50,169 nt of DNA from Phormidium ambiguum IAM M-71 (GTDB taxonomy: Bacteria > Cyanobacteriota > Cyanobacteriia > Cyanobacteriales > Aerosakkonemataceae): positions 9,478-59,646 of the forward strand of contig NZ_MRCE01000043.1 of assembly GCF_001904725.1 (NCBI RefSeq), read 5' to 3'. Below, piece after piece: positions 17,870 to 26,943 of the stretch (positions within the stretch are counted from its first letter, which is position 1; every line of letters begins with the position of its first letter). The position numbers were made by a program, and so were the translations under genes. The notes below the pieces were generated by a model. That model had not been told where the DNA came from and did not search any database. It was given only the letters and a program-made list of their open reading frames with translations.

Positions 17870-17997
17870 TAGGACTTACGCAAAATGACGAAACATCGAG
17901 GATTGTAGGGGCGGGTTTAGCCGATAAATTAAGCATTTCACAGATAATCTTACTTCAAAACCCGCCCCTACATTTCTAATTGAGTGCGTAAGTCCTA
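17870..17997. mobile_element. Nested miniature inverted-repeat element, copy B
   Basis: Perfect 13-base terminal inverted repeats, TAGGACTTACGCA (17870-17882) and TGCGTAAGTCCTA (17985-17997), enclose a second palindrome with arms GTAGGGGCGGGTTT (from 17905) and AAACCCGCCCCTAC (to 17971). The inner palindrome is shared with 7595-7661 and 44624-44688. The structure is that of a MITE carrying, or interrupted by, another repeat. Confidence 0.75.
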
Positions 17998-18022
17998 AAA
18001 TCATTGATTTTCTTGGATCTTA

Positions 18023-18059
18023 CCTTCTGCCTTCTGCCTTCTGCCTTCTGCCTTTTGCC
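18023..18059. repeat. Heptamer tandem array (CTTCTGC)
   Basis: Five units of CCTTCTG type, the last changed to CCTTTTG, placed just after the stop codon of the minus-strand glycosyltransferase gene. It follows the two miniature elements directly. Confidence 0.9.
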
Positions 18060-18071
18060 ATACCCGGTTTC

Positions 18072-19301
18072 TTATTTATCTACATCTGTAACGCGCCAAC
18101 TTAACTTTAAGTTAATCCAGAAATTCCAAAAAGTCACAATTCCAATAGCAAGGAAATTCGCTGCATATCTACCATAAGGTAAACGATCGAACCCTAAAAC
18201 ATTAAACAACAAATTCAACAGCAACACATTTAAAATCAGTCCCGCCAAACAAACCACATTGAATTTTAAAAACCTTTGGAAACGGTGACGTTTACCTTTT
18301 TGTTTGCGGGAAATATCGCCAAAAGTCCACGCATCATTCCATAAGAAATTGTTCACAATTGCCAATTCGGAAGCAATTATTTTACTGCGAGTCAACCCCC
18401 AACCTAAAGTACTCGGATCGCTCAACAAGTAAAGCACCAACATATCAACAAATACCCCACTAAACCCAACGGCAGCAAAGCGCAAAAAGCGTCCTATAGG
18501 CCAAAGAGAAAAGCGTAATCTCAGTAAATGTTGGATATATTCTATATATTGTTTTCCTGTAACTTTACTTTCCCCATGTTGCCGTTCTTGGAAAACATAA
18601 CCTACTTCCGCTATCCAGCGAATTTTTCCCCTACCTAATACTTCAATGAGAATTTTATAACCCAAAGGATTCATTTCTCGATCGGCAATACAGGCGCGAC
18701 GGACTAAAAAATAACCCGTCATTGGATCGGAAACACGACTGACAACTTCGGGACAAATAACTAATCCTAAAAGTTGTGCGCCACGAGATAAAAAGCGCCG
18801 AATTATACTCCATTCACTCACGCCACCGCCTTCCACATGACGACTAGCGATCGCCAAATCCGCCCCTCCTTCAATTTGTCGCCAAAGCTGCAACAATAAC
18901 TCTGGAGGATGCTGAAGATCGCCATCTATCACCCCTAAAACCTGTCCTCTAGCCACTTGCCAGCCACGAATTACCGCCGTCGAAAGTCCTCGTTCCTCCA
19001 CTCGTCGCATCACGCGCAATTGTGGATACTCCGAAATTAACTCTGCTGCCAATTCCCAAGTACCATCAGGACTATCATCATCCACCACAATTAACTCATA
19101 GACTTCCGGCATTACCTCATCTAGAAGATCGCACAATTGTCTAATTAGCCGCTTAATATTCTTCCTTTCGTTGTAAGTTGGCACAACCAAAGAAAACAAC
19201 AGCGACTCACTCCCCACATAAACAGGCGCAGGTGGTAAAGCTGGAATTACCAATGCGCCTGATGGTGCCCTCAGCAGTAAATTAGATTGGCTAATATTCA
19301 T
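18072..19301 (-). CDS. GT2 glycosyltransferase fused to GtrA domain
   Basis: 409 residues. A family 2 glycosyltransferase domain resembling dolichol/polyprenol-phosphate mannosyltransferase covers about residues 35-270 (VVPTYNERKNI, VDDDSPDGT, and IDGDLQHPPELL with the metal-binding DGD). A GtrA-like membrane domain of four helices covers about 275-405 (RFAAVGFSGVFVDML, NNFLWNDAWTFGD). Such fusions transfer a sugar to undecaprenyl phosphate at the cytoplasmic face and may help flip it, feeding cell-surface glycosylation. The sugar cannot be told from sequence. Confidence 0.88.
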   Translation of the reverse strand: MNISQSNLLLRAPSGALVIPALPPAPVYVGSESLLFSLVVPTYNERKNIKRLIRQLCDLLDEVMPEVYELIVVDDDSPDGTWELAAELISEYPQLRVMRRVEERGLSTAVIRGWQVARGQVLGVIDGDLQHPPELLLQLWRQIEGGADLAIASRHVEGGGVSEWSIIRRFLSRGAQLLGLVICPEVVSRVSDPMTGYFLVRRACIADREMNPLGYKILIEVLGRGKIRWIAEVGYVFQERQHGESKVTGKQYIEYIQHLLRLRFSLWPIGRFLRFAAVGFSGVFVDMLVLYLLSDPSTLGWGLTRSKIIASELAIVNNFLWNDAWTFGDISRKQKGKRHRFQRFLKFNVVCLAGLILNVLLLNLLFNVLGFDRLPYGRYAANFLAIGIVTFWNFWINLKLSWRVTDVDK

Positions 19302-19483
19302 CAGAGCCAGATTTTAACGAAACAAAAACACAAATTTAAACCTTAACAATAAACTAAACTAGGTTCATAATGCTATTTTCCTATATTGACAATTTAGATA
19401 ACTCATTACATATTGTCGATCGTCGGGCCGATCGAAAATCTACATAAAGATAGAATAAAAAAGTTCCCATCTCCTAAAAACCA

Positions 19484-20662
19484 GTGCTTACTAACACTAA
19501 AACAGTTGATGCAATTCTAGACCATGCCCTCGCAGGTTACGACATATCAGAAGCCGAAGGAATCTTACTTTTGCAGCAAACAGATCCAGATATTCTTGCT
19601 GCTATTCAGGAAACCGCTGACGAATTGCGAAAACGACAAGTCGGAGATACAGTAACTTACGTCATTAACCGCAACATTAACTTTACCAACATCTGCGAAC
19701 AACATTGTAGCTTTTGCGCCTTTCGTCGTGACGAAGGAGAAACAGGCGCTTATTGGTTAGATTTAAATCAGATTTTAGAAAAAACTACAGATGCAGTTCA
19801 AAGAGGTGCCACCGAAATTTGTATGCAGGGAGGACTCAACCCCAAAGCTAAACTTAACGGCACTTCTTTAGATTACTATCTCAACATAATTAAAGGCATT
19901 AAAAACGCATTTTCTGAATTACATTTACACGCCTTTTCTCCCCAAGAAGTGCAATTTATCGCCAGAGAAGATGGATTAACATACACTGAAGTAATCGCCG
20001 CTTTACAAGATGCCGGAGTTGGTTCAATGCCTGGAACTGCTGCCGAGGTTTTAGATGATGAAATCAGAAAGGTAATTTGTCCCGAAAAAATTGATACAGC
20101 AACTTGGTTAGAAATTATTGCTACTGCACATAAATTAGGTTTACCAACAACTAGTACCCTGCTTTCGGGACATATTGAAACACCCGAACAGCAAATTAAG
20201 CATTTTAGTTTATTACGAAAACTGCAACAAACTGCCAAAGAAAAAGGATTTGTTGGCTTTACAGAATTTATTCTTTTACCTTTTGTCGGACAAGAAGCAC
20301 CTAAACCATTACGCCGCCGAGTTGGGAGAGATCAACCAGTTTTATCAGATGCACTTTTATTGACGGCAGTAGCAAGAATTTTCCTGGGAAATTGGATTAT
20401 TAACCATCAACCAAGTTGGGTAAAACTTGGCTTGGAAGGTGCAAAAACTGCTTTAACTTGGGGTTGTAATGATATTGGCGGAACTTTGATGGAAGAACAT
20501 ATTACGACAATGGCAGGTGCCCAAGGTGGTACTTGTATGGAAGTAGAAACTTTACAAGCTGCAATTAGTTCTTTGGGGCGTAATTATCAGCAACGAGATA
20601 CAGTTTATAGTCGCATAATGTCAAAGGCCGAAGTAGTTGGGCGATCGAGTAATTTGGTGTGA
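19484..20662 (+). CDS. cofH: FO synthase subunit CofH (radical SAM)
   Basis: 392 residues from a GTG start. The radical SAM cluster cysteines are Cys71, Cys75 and Cys78 ([10 protein letters not shown]). Downstream CofH signatures are [31 protein letters not shown] and the C-terminal [13 protein letters not shown]. CofH works with CofG to make the deazaflavin chromophore FO (8-HDF), used in cyanobacteria as an antenna of photolyases or cryptochromes. No cofG lies in the window. The MqnC/MqnE menaquinone enzymes are relatives, but the CofH motifs fit better. Confidence 0.88.
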   Translation: MLTNTKTVDAILDHALAGYDISEAEGILLLQQTDPDILAAIQETADELRKRQVGDTVTYVINRNINFTNICEQHCSFCAFRRDEGETGAYWLDLNQILEKTTDAVQRGATEICMQGGLNPKAKLNGTSLDYYLNIIKGIKNAFSELHLHAFSPQEVQFIAREDGLTYTEVIAALQDAGVGSMPGTAAEVLDDEIRKVICPEKIDTATWLEIIATAHKLGLPTTSTLLSGHIETPEQQIKHFSLLRKLQQTAKEKGFVGFTEFILLPFVGQEAPKPLRRRVGRDQPVLSDALLLTAVARIFLGNWIINHQPSWVKLGLEGAKTALTWGCNDIGGTLMEEHITTMAGAQGGTCMEVETLQAAISSLGRNYQQRDTVYSRIMSKAEVVGRSSNLV

Positions 20663-20783
20663 CTCCATCCAAAAATCTGTCTTGGGGAATACAAAGATTA
20701 AATCAAAAGTGCAAATACAATCACTTTATTGTTTGCATCAAATACAGGCTAAAAATTTCTGCTCAATTTAATATAGGAGCCAA

Positions 20784-21617
20784 ATGAGTACAATTACTAC
20801 CAAGGACGGTACACAGATCTACTACAAAGACTGGGGTACAGGACAACCGATCGTCTTTAGTCACGGCTGGCCGCTAAGTGGGGATGCTTGGGAATCACAA
20901 ATGTTTTTTCTCGCCTCGCACGGCTACCGCTGCATTGCACACGATCGCCGGGGTCATGGCCGATCGAGTCAACCGTGGAACGGTAATGATATGGACACCT
21001 ACGCCGACGATCTAGCGGAACTCTTCGAGGCGCTGGATCTTAAGGATGCGGTGATGATCGGACATTCTACCGGAGGCGGCGAAGTGGCACGCTTCATCGG
21101 TCGTCACGGCACCAGCCGCGTTTCCAAGGCGGTACTGATGGGCGCGGTGCCACCTCTGATGCTCAAGACAGAGGCAAATCCAGGTGGGCTACCAATTGAG
21201 GTTTTTGACGGTTTTCGTGCGGCATTTTTGGCCGATCGATCGCAGTTCTTCCTCGATGTAGCCAGTGGCCCCTTCTTTGGCTTCAATCGACCTGGTGCTA
21301 AAGTCTCTCAAGGGCTGATCTATTCCTGGTGGATGCAGGGCATGATGACTGGATTCAAGAACGCTTATGACTGTATCAAGGCGTTTTCCGAAACAGATTT
21401 TACCGAGGATTTGAAAAAGTTCGACGTGCCAACGCTGATCGTTCATGGCGATGACGATCAAATCGTGCCGATTGGTGCTTCTGCCCTTCTATCTGCCAAG
21501 CTGATTAAGAATTCGATTTTGAAAATCTACCCAGGTGGGACACATAGCCTGGGTGACACGAGTAAAGAACAACTTAACGCCGACTTACTGGCATTCATCA
21601 AAAATGAGAATTCTTGA
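20784..21617 (+). CDS. Alpha/beta hydrolase, non-haem haloperoxidase type
   Basis: 277 residues, full length for the chloroperoxidase-F/esterase family. The oxyanion region is [11 protein letters not shown], followed by the nucleophile Ser95 in GHSTGGGE, an acid in HGDDDQIVP (about residues 222-226) and His254 in GGTHSL. In vivo these are usually esterases; cofactor-free halogenation is a side activity through peracids. Codons are visibly richer in G and C than in neighbouring genes (runs of GGC, GCG, CTG, ATC), and HIP1 sites are scarce, suggesting transfer from a higher-GC bacterium. A hairpin terminator follows. Confidence 0.9.
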   Translation: MSTITTKDGTQIYYKDWGTGQPIVFSHGWPLSGDAWESQMFFLASHGYRCIAHDRRGHGRSSQPWNGNDMDTYADDLAELFEALDLKDAVMIGHSTGGGEVARFIGRHGTSRVSKAVLMGAVPPLMLKTEANPGGLPIEVFDGFRAAFLADRSQFFLDVASGPFFGFNRPGAKVSQGLIYSWWMQGMMTGFKNAYDCIKAFSETDFTEDLKKFDVPTLIVHGDDDQIVPIGASALLSAKLIKNSILKIYPGGTHSLGDTSKEQLNADLLAFIKNENS

Positions 21618-21680
21618 TTTTTAACCGCAGCAGAAAGCAAAAGGTATAAGCCCGGAAAATCAATGGGTTGAGCATAATTT

Positions 21681-21727
21681 TAGCAACCAAGAATGGCTTA
21701 ATCGCCTTGGTGGTTGCTATATTTTGC
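21681..21727 (+). terminator. Probable terminator of the hydrolase gene
   Basis: TAGCAACCAAG at 21681 pairs with CTTGGTGGTTGCTA ending at 21719, with a three-base bulge, and is followed by TATTTTG. It stands about 65 bases after the hydrolase stop codon on the plus strand. Confidence 0.65.
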
Positions 21728-21793
21728 TGAATTTTGTTAGTGCAGAGATTGTATTGGGAACTCTAAGAATATGACACTCTAGTTCGGTTTTTT

Positions 21794-22306
21794 ATGTCCA
21801 AGTTCTTAAAGTTTGCCTTGTTAACTCTGGCGCTACAACCTTTACCAGCCCTAGCCCAAATTGAAACAGAACACGGTTTTCCAATTAGCGAAACTTCTGC
21901 TGGGGATTTACCATGTCACATGGTTACTGATAGGGGAAATACACTTGATTTAGCAAGGCTTTGTGGTGGTTCGAGAACGGTAACAAGGTCTGCAACTTCG
22001 ACGGCGCAGCGCGTTTCCGTTCGCAGACAAAGACTGAGGGATGGTAAGTTTTCACAACAGTATAGACTTTTAGCTGAAAGCTATCCAGATGAAAGGGTGA
22101 GAAATATGCTTTCGCCGACTTCTTCTTATACTGAATCTGTATGTAAGCGATTAGAGGAAGGTAAAACTGTTGAGGAAATCAGAATTGAGGATATAGGAAA
22201 GTTAACTCAAAATCCTTCTGGTGATTCAAGCCGTGATAATGCGCGGAAGCAGAATATAGAAATTACTTTGAAAGCAGCGCCTCAGTATTATTGTCCGGGG
22301 GGTTAA
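21794..22306 (+). CDS. Secreted protein of unknown function
   Basis: 170 residues. A clean signal peptide (basic SKFLK, hydrophobic core to residue 18) ends ALA before QIETE. The mature part has four cysteines: C41, C57, one in SVCKRLEEGKTVEEI and one in APQYYCPGG. They could form two disulfides in the periplasm. The C-terminal helix with C-x-x-L-x-x-G-K/T is reminiscent of small secreted DUF732-like folds, but I would not assign it. The gene looks monocistronic, with terminators on both sides. Confidence 0.75.
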   Translation: MSKFLKFALLTLALQPLPALAQIETEHGFPISETSAGDLPCHMVTDRGNTLDLARLCGGSRTVTRSATSTAQRVSVRRQRLRDGKFSQQYRLLAESYPDERVRNMLSPTSSYTESVCKRLEEGKTVEEIRIEDIGKLTQNPSGDSSRDNARKQNIEITLKAAPQYYCPGG

Positions 22307-22400
22307 TTAGGATAAATATTTTTTGATTTTTGGTAAAAATGCGGTTTGATTTTTGATTGTAGATCAACGCAGATCGGAGATTTGAATTTTTGCTAGAGGA

Positions 22401-22640
22401 TTAATAAGTACGATCGCGTAAAATGTCACTTAGGCTACTGCGCGATCGCTTTTTTTTACTTAGATTTTCACTTTTTTTCTTTGAGCCTTCTAGCTGGGAA
22501 TCTTCTGCTATCTTGTAATAGTTTTGGGATGACTTTGACTTGGGGATGGTAACATTGTCAAGATAAGCCGACTCGTTGAAGTAAAAATCCCAAGCTGTCT
22601 CGGCTGTGGGAATTTCTAGATAATGAGGAAAAAATTTCAA
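22401..22640 (-). CDS. Possible small protein, 79 residues
   Basis: A minus-strand frame beginning MKFFPHYLEIPTAETAWDFY and ending SSLSDILRDRTY, with protein-like composition (W, Y, D and N in the first half, then a basic Lys/Ser stretch). Two points argue against it. Its start overlaps the 5' end of the divergent DUF3352 gene by 18 bases, and its C-terminus is encoded within a terminator-like palindrome. No ribosome site is seen. It is kept as a weak candidate. Confidence 0.3.
   Translation of the reverse strand: MKFFPHYLEIPTAETAWDFYFNESAYLDNVTIPKSKSSQNYYKIAEDSQLEGSKKKSENLSKKKRSRSSLSDILRDRTY
22411..22457 (+). terminator. Probable terminator with HIP1-type arms
   Basis: CGATCGCG (22411-22418) and CGCGATCG (22441-22448) form an 8-base stem around a 22-base loop. 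A run of eight T follows from 22450. It lies about 105 bases after the stop of the secreted-protein gene. The stem consists of HIP1 core sequence, so part of the symmetry is expected from HIP1 abundance. Confidence 0.55.
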
Positions 22641-24407
22641 TCTTCTCTAATCCTAACCTCAGCTGCGATCGCCGCAATAATTACTGGTGGTGCAGCTGCT
22701 TACTGGGTATTAATCCAAGAAAAATACGCTTCAGGAAATTTACCTGTAGGTGCTTCTTTGATTCCCCAAGATGTTTTAATGGCGCTATCTGTTTCGACAA
22801 ATGAGCGACAATGGGAACAGTTGCGCGAGTATGGGACATTACAAAGTCAAGCAGCTTTTGAGCAAAATTTAACTAAGTTGCGCGATCGTTTTCTCACCAC
22901 CAATGGTTTCAATTATCAGCAACATATCCAACCTTGGGTAGGTAAACAAGTAACTCTAGCGTTTCTATCGCCAGCGAAAAAAACCGCTGAGGGGAAACTA
23001 ACTAAACAAATTACCCCTGCTACAGAATCAGGAAATTCGGAATCTGAAGCGCCAGAACCAGAAAAACAATCAGTGGTAATGGTGTTACCAATTGATAATC
23101 CACTTCAGGCAAAACAAATATTAGAACAACAGCAAAGTCCATTCAAACAAAACCAATGGAATGAACGCGAATATCAAGGAGTAACGATTAAAGAAACGAA
23201 AGTAAATGATGAAGAAATTTACTCGATCGCAGTTATTGATGGGAAATTTTTAGTAATTAGTACAGATGCTAAAGGGATCGATCGCGTTATTGACACCTAC
23301 AAAGGTGCAGCATCTTTAGCCAACACGCCCGGTTACAATGAAGCTTGGCAAAAAATCGCAGATAACCAATCTTTTGCTAATGTATATGTAAATATTCCCG
23401 CCGCCGCCGTAGCCGCAACTACTTCTGGACAACAACTTTCTCCCCAAGGATTAGCCCAAATTCAACAACAGCAAGGGTTAGCATCAAATATTATTTTAGA
23501 ATCCCAGGGAATTAAGTTTAAAAATATTTCCTGGTTAAAACCAAATAGTCAAAGGAAATATCAATTAATCAATAATGCTGATACCATGCCTCAATTATTG
23601 CCAGCTAACACTTTAATGATGGTTTCTGGTGGTAATTTGAAACAGTTTTGGCAGGAATATGTCCAAGGTGCTGAATCAAATCCGATGACACCTTTTAAAC
23701 CCAAAGAAATCAGAAGCGCTGTGAAAAATTTCACAGACCTAGATTTAGATCGAGATTTAGTTTCTTGGATGGGGGGAGAATTTTCTTTATCGTTAATTCC
23801 GGCAAATCAAGCAAAAAAAACGAACTCTGAATCATCAAATATTGGGCCAGGTGTTGTGTTTATGGTGAAAACTAGCGATCGCAAAACTGCGGAAAAAAAC
23901 CTAGACCAACTCAGTGCAATCATGAGCGATAAATACAAATTTAAAGCCGAAAAAAGTCAATTAGCTAATAAACCAGTTGTAAATTTAGTTTCTCCAGTAC
24001 TGGGAATAAAAATGTCACAAGGTTGGTTAGACGGCAATATCGCTTTTCTAACTTTGGGCGCACCAATCACAGAAGAAATTGTACCTCGACCCAAAAGTAA
24101 TTTAACTCAAAATGAATTATTTCGTAGTACAGTTCCTAGCGAACTTAAACCTAACAACGGGCATTTTTTCCTTGATATTGAGAGAATGGGTATAGATACA
24201 ACAGCTAACTTGTTGAGTTTTTTATTGCGACTTTCACCCGATATTACTACCCAAAATAACCTGAGAAATCAGCTTTCGCCTATGCAAGCGATCGGCGTTA
24301 CCGCCGCAGTCAGCGACGAAAGAAGTAGCCGCTTCGACATTTTCGTAAAACTGAAAAAAGTCAACGAAGGAGGGACTTTACCTGCGCCGAATGCACCAGC
24401 GAAGTAG
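22623..24407 (+). CDS. DUF3352 membrane-anchored protein
   Basis: 594 residues. An N-terminal membrane anchor or signal (about residues 8-30, LILTSAAIAAIITGGAAAYWVL) is followed by a large extracytoplasmic region matching the cyanobacterial DUF3352 family: LPVGASLIPQDVLMALSVSTN near the start, a Pro/Glu-rich linker near 130-145, and paired repeats of an alpha/beta module (VVMVLPIDNP...AKQILEQ and VVFMVKTSDRKTAEKNLDQL). The biochemical role is unknown. It is followed immediately by a heptamer array. Confidence 0.83.
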   Translation: MRKKFQSSLILTSAAIAAIITGGAAAYWVLIQEKYASGNLPVGASLIPQDVLMALSVSTNERQWEQLREYGTLQSQAAFEQNLTKLRDRFLTTNGFNYQQHIQPWVGKQVTLAFLSPAKKTAEGKLTKQITPATESGNSESEAPEPEKQSVVMVLPIDNPLQAKQILEQQQSPFKQNQWNEREYQGVTIKETKVNDEEIYSIAVIDGKFLVISTDAKGIDRVIDTYKGAASLANTPGYNEAWQKIADNQSFANVYVNIPAAAVAATTSGQQLSPQGLAQIQQQQGLASNIILESQGIKFKNISWLKPNSQRKYQLINNADTMPQLLPANTLMMVSGGNLKQFWQEYVQGAESNPMTPFKPKEIRSAVKNFTDLDLDRDLVSWMGGEFSLSLIPANQAKKTNSESSNIGPGVVFMVKTSDRKTAEKNLDQLSAIMSDKYKFKAEKSQLANKPVVNLVSPVLGIKMSQGWLDGNIAFLTLGAPITEEIVPRPKSNLTQNELFRSTVPSELKPNNGHFFLDIERMGIDTTANLLSFLLRLSPDITTQNNLRNQLSPMQAIGVTAAVSDERSSRFDIFVKLKKVNEGGTLPAPNAPAK

Positions 24408-24489
24408 AGGCAGAAGAAAGGCAGAAGGCAGAAGGCAGAAGGCAGAAGGTAAGAAAGGCAGAAGGCAGAAGGCAGGAGGCAGAAGGTAG
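24408..24489. repeat. Heptamer tandem array (GGCAGAA)
   Basis: About ten GGCAGAA units, broken by TAAGAAA and single changes, begin on the base after the DUF3352 stop codon and end 10 bases before the stop of the four-helix-bundle gene. The orientation is opposite to that of the array at 25033-25093. Confidence 0.93.
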
Positions 24490-24498
24490 AACAAAAAT

Positions 24499-24849
24499 TT
24501 AATATTTTAGTTTATTTAAGGTGGAAACTAATATGCTCTGCATCTGTTCAACTTCATTTAATATAGACAGAAAAAGCTCTTTATCGACTAGATTCACTTC
24601 TCTAGCAATGATTAATTGCGTATCGAGTTCTCGTAAAGAGCCTAGTGCAATGTGTAAGAATTGAATATATTCTTGTTTTGACTTTCTGCCGTATCCCTCT
24701 GCTATATTAGAAGCCACAGATACAGATGCACGTCTTATTTGGCTGGTTAAACCATACAATTCTGATTGGGGAAAAAGTTTAGTAAATTCGTAACAATGTA
24801 CGGAAAGTTGAACGGCTCTTTTCCATATAAATTGCTCTCTGTAACTCAT
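24499..24849 (-). CDS. Four-helix-bundle protein (rRNA intervening-sequence type)
   Basis: 116 residues from the ATG at 24849; a TTG at 24864 would add five. It matches the S23/IVS four-helix-bundle family by WKRAVQLSVHCYEFTKLFP, then LTSQIRRASVSVASNIAEGYGR and the helix FLHIALGSLRELDTQL. The family was first seen in intervening sequences of 23S rRNA but is often found as a stand-alone gene, with unproven function and possible links to nucleic acids or mobile elements. Here no rRNA lies nearby, and the gene sits between two inverted heptamer arrays. Confidence 0.88.
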   Translation of the reverse strand: MSYREQFIWKRAVQLSVHCYEFTKLFPQSELYGLTSQIRRASVSVASNIAEGYGRKSKQEYIQFLHIALGSLRELDTQLIIAREVNLVDKELFLSILNEVEQMQSILVSTLNKLKY

Positions 24850-25032
24850 AAAATTTGAAGGCAAAAAAGTGAATTAGGAGGGAATTATACTCCTTCTACC
24901 CACTGTTTTGAAAAACCTTCTGCCTTTATTGCTAGTAAACTGGCAAAATTAATACTAGGGCTAGGATTAAACTAGTGCAGATCAGCAGAAATAACCAAAT
25001 AAGGTAAAAAATTGCACAGAAAAGCCGATCGA

Positions 25033-25093
25033 ACCTTCTGCCTTTCTTCTGCCTTCTGCCTTCTGCCTTCTGCCTTCTGCCTTCTGCCTTCTG
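25033..25093. repeat. Heptamer tandem array (CTTCTGC)
   Basis: Eight or so CCTTCTG units lie just before the ccsA ribosome site. The orientation is inverted relative to the 24408-24489 array on the other side of the four-helix-bundle gene. The minus-strand frame that crosses it is low-complexity and is not a gene. Confidence 0.93.
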
Positions 25094-25115
25094 AAGAATT
25101 GGGGAGAACACATTT

Positions 25116-26165
25116 ATGAATCTGGTACTACTCCAGAATTGGTTAGATAACACGAGTTTTGCGATTTTATTCATCACCATGCTGATTTACTGGGGTGGGG
25201 CAGCATTTCCCAATATTCCAGTTTTACCAGCATTGGGAACAGCGGGGATGACGATCGCCAACCTTTGCATCGCCAGCTTACTTGGGGCACGCTGGATAGA
25301 AGCGGGATATTTTCCCCTCAGCAACCTCTACGAATCTCTATTTTTCCTGACTTGGGGGATTACCACCATTCATTTAATCGCGGAAAACATGAGTCGTAGT
25401 CGGTTAGTAGGGGTTGTTACCGCACCCGTAGCGATGGCAATCACTGCATTTGCGGCATTGTCATTACCCGCACAAATGCAAACCGCCGAACCTTTGGTGC
25501 CCGCACTCAAATCAAACTGGTTAATGATGCACGTCAGCGTCATGATGTTGAGCTATTCCTGTTTGATGGTAGGGTCGTTATTAGCGATCGCATTTTTAGT
25601 AATTACCAGAGGAAAAAACATTGAATTACGTGGCAGTTCCGTAGGTACAGGAGGCTTTCGTAACAATGATTATCAACTGCGTCGTTACGGAGATTTAGTA
25701 ACAGAAACCGCAGGTACGAAAGTTGAACAAACAGCTGGTAAATCTCAAGGAGTTGAATATAACGGCAACGGGAAAACAGCTGTTTTAGAAATAGCCAAAA
25801 CTCAACCAATAGAAACAGCAGTTGCACCACTTTCACCCCAAAGACTCAACTTAGCCGAAATACTCGATAATATTAGCTATCGAGTGATTGGCTTAGGATT
25901 TCCGCTATTAACAATTGGCATCATAGCTGGGGCTGTTTGGGCGAATGAAGCATGGGGTTCTTATTGGAGTTGGGACCCGAAAGAAACCTGGGCATTAATA
26001 ACTTGGTTAGTATTTGCAGCTTACCTACACGCCCGAATTACTCGTGGTTGGCAAGGAAGAAAACCTGCAATTTTAGCAGCCACAGGCTTTGTTGTAGTCT
26101 GGGTTTGTTACTTAGGAGTTAATTTACTGGGTAAAGGTTTACACAGTTACGGTTGGTTCCTATAA
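25116..26165 (+). CDS. ccsA: Cytochrome c biogenesis protein CcsA
   Basis: 349 residues, an integral membrane protein of the system II cytochrome c maturation pathway, which presents haem at the lumenal side for attachment to apocytochromes. The tryptophan-rich WWD motif is clear ([18 protein letters not shown], about residues 286-303), as are conserved histidines in MMHVSVM, YLHARI and GLHSYGW. A polar insert rich in Gly/Thr/Asn covers about residues 165-235, usual in cyanobacterial CcsA. GGGGAG sits 10 bases before the ATG. The Ccs1/CcsB partner is not in the window. Confidence 0.94.
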   Translation: MNLVLLQNWLDNTSFAILFITMLIYWGGAAFPNIPVLPALGTAGMTIANLCIASLLGARWIEAGYFPLSNLYESLFFLTWGITTIHLIAENMSRSRLVGVVTAPVAMAITAFAALSLPAQMQTAEPLVPALKSNWLMMHVSVMMLSYSCLMVGSLLAIAFLVITRGKNIELRGSSVGTGGFRNNDYQLRRYGDLVTETAGTKVEQTAGKSQGVEYNGNGKTAVLEIAKTQPIETAVAPLSPQRLNLAEILDNISYRVIGLGFPLLTIGIIAGAVWANEAWGSYWSWDPKETWALITWLVFAAYLHARITRGWQGRKPAILAATGFVVVWVCYLGVNLLGKGLHSYGWFL

Positions 26166-26177
26166 AATTCCAGTTTA

Positions 26178-26227
26178 AGCGATCGGCACTCAATTATTCC
26201 TAATTGTCAGCTGGTCGCTAGCTTTTT
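26178..26227 (+). terminator. Probable terminator of ccsA
   Basis: A long hairpin begins 13 bases after the ccsA stop. AGCGATCGGC pairs with GCTGGTCGCT (ends 26219), with CAATTA/TAATTG as the apical stem, and AGCTTTTTG follows. The length, stem strength and T-run fit an intrinsic terminator. Confidence 0.7.
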
Positions 26228-26438
26228 GCAAACTTATGCAAAATTCCCCAGAAATATACAATAACTTAAATATTTGTGAGTTATTCTATAAAGTTGTGCA
26301 TTTAAATTGCTAATTAGCTGTCATCGAGAATTAAGCCTTGTTGCCTTCCTTACTGCAAAAGCTGATCCCCCCTTGCTGACTAAAGCGTAAATTAAATGCT
26401 AAAACGCTGATTAGCGTTCGGCTAAGTGTAAGCTCCTT

Positions 26439-26807
26439 ATGATTACAATTTTACTGGTTGATGATAGCCCTACAGTTAGGGCTATGGTTTCAGAACTACT
26501 CAGAAGTAAAGGTATAAAAGTTATTGAAGCAGCAGATGGCATTGATGCGATGGAGAAAATGCAGATTCAATGTCCAGATTTAGTAATAACTGATATTGTG
26601 ATGCCTAATATGAATGGCTATGAACTTTGTCGTTGGATAAAAACACAATTTCAGGATAAATATATACCAGTGATTATGTGTACCAGTAAAGATCAGCAAT
26701 TCGATCATTATTGGGGAATTAAGCAAGGTGCAGATGCTTATATTACAAAACCTTTTCAACCTGTAGATTTAATTAGGGCAATTAAAAAACTCTTAGTTAG
26801 GAGTTAA
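26439..26807 (+). CDS. CheY/PilH-type single-domain response regulator
   Basis: 122 residues, a receiver domain only. The acidic pocket is Asp8/Asp9, the phospho-acceptor is Asp52 (VITDIVMPNMNG), with Thr in MCTSK and Lys in ITKPF. It is clearly similar over its whole length to the HmpB-type regulator at 31969, including PNMNGYELCR and FD.YWG.KQGADAYI.KPFQP. A good ribosome site is not seen; an inverted repeat AACGCTGATTAGCGTT (26403-26418) lies 20 bases before the ATG. It may serve the motility pathway as a second output or phosphate sink. Confidence 0.9.
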   Translation: MITILLVDDSPTVRAMVSELLRSKGIKVIEAADGIDAMEKMQIQCPDLVITDIVMPNMNGYELCRWIKTQFQDKYIPVIMCTSKDQQFDHYWGIKQGADAYITKPFQPVDLIRAIKKLLVRS

Positions 26808-26943
26808 TAAAAAATTGGAAAATAATAAGCAAATAAATTATAAATAAATCACTAATTTTGGCATTGACTAATTTAAACACACAGAAGAAGAATCAGACTT
26901 TTTTGACACTGGAATAGATTGTAAAATTCTTAAATTCTCTTAT

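Noticed and set aside
24499-24849. An rRNA intervening sequence
   Set aside because: The four-helix-bundle family is named after such sequences, but no rRNA sequence surrounds the gene here.
24932-25180. 82-residue minus-strand frame
   Set aside because: It crosses a heptamer array and the ccsA start and has a repeated EGRRQKA stretch, so it is not a gene.
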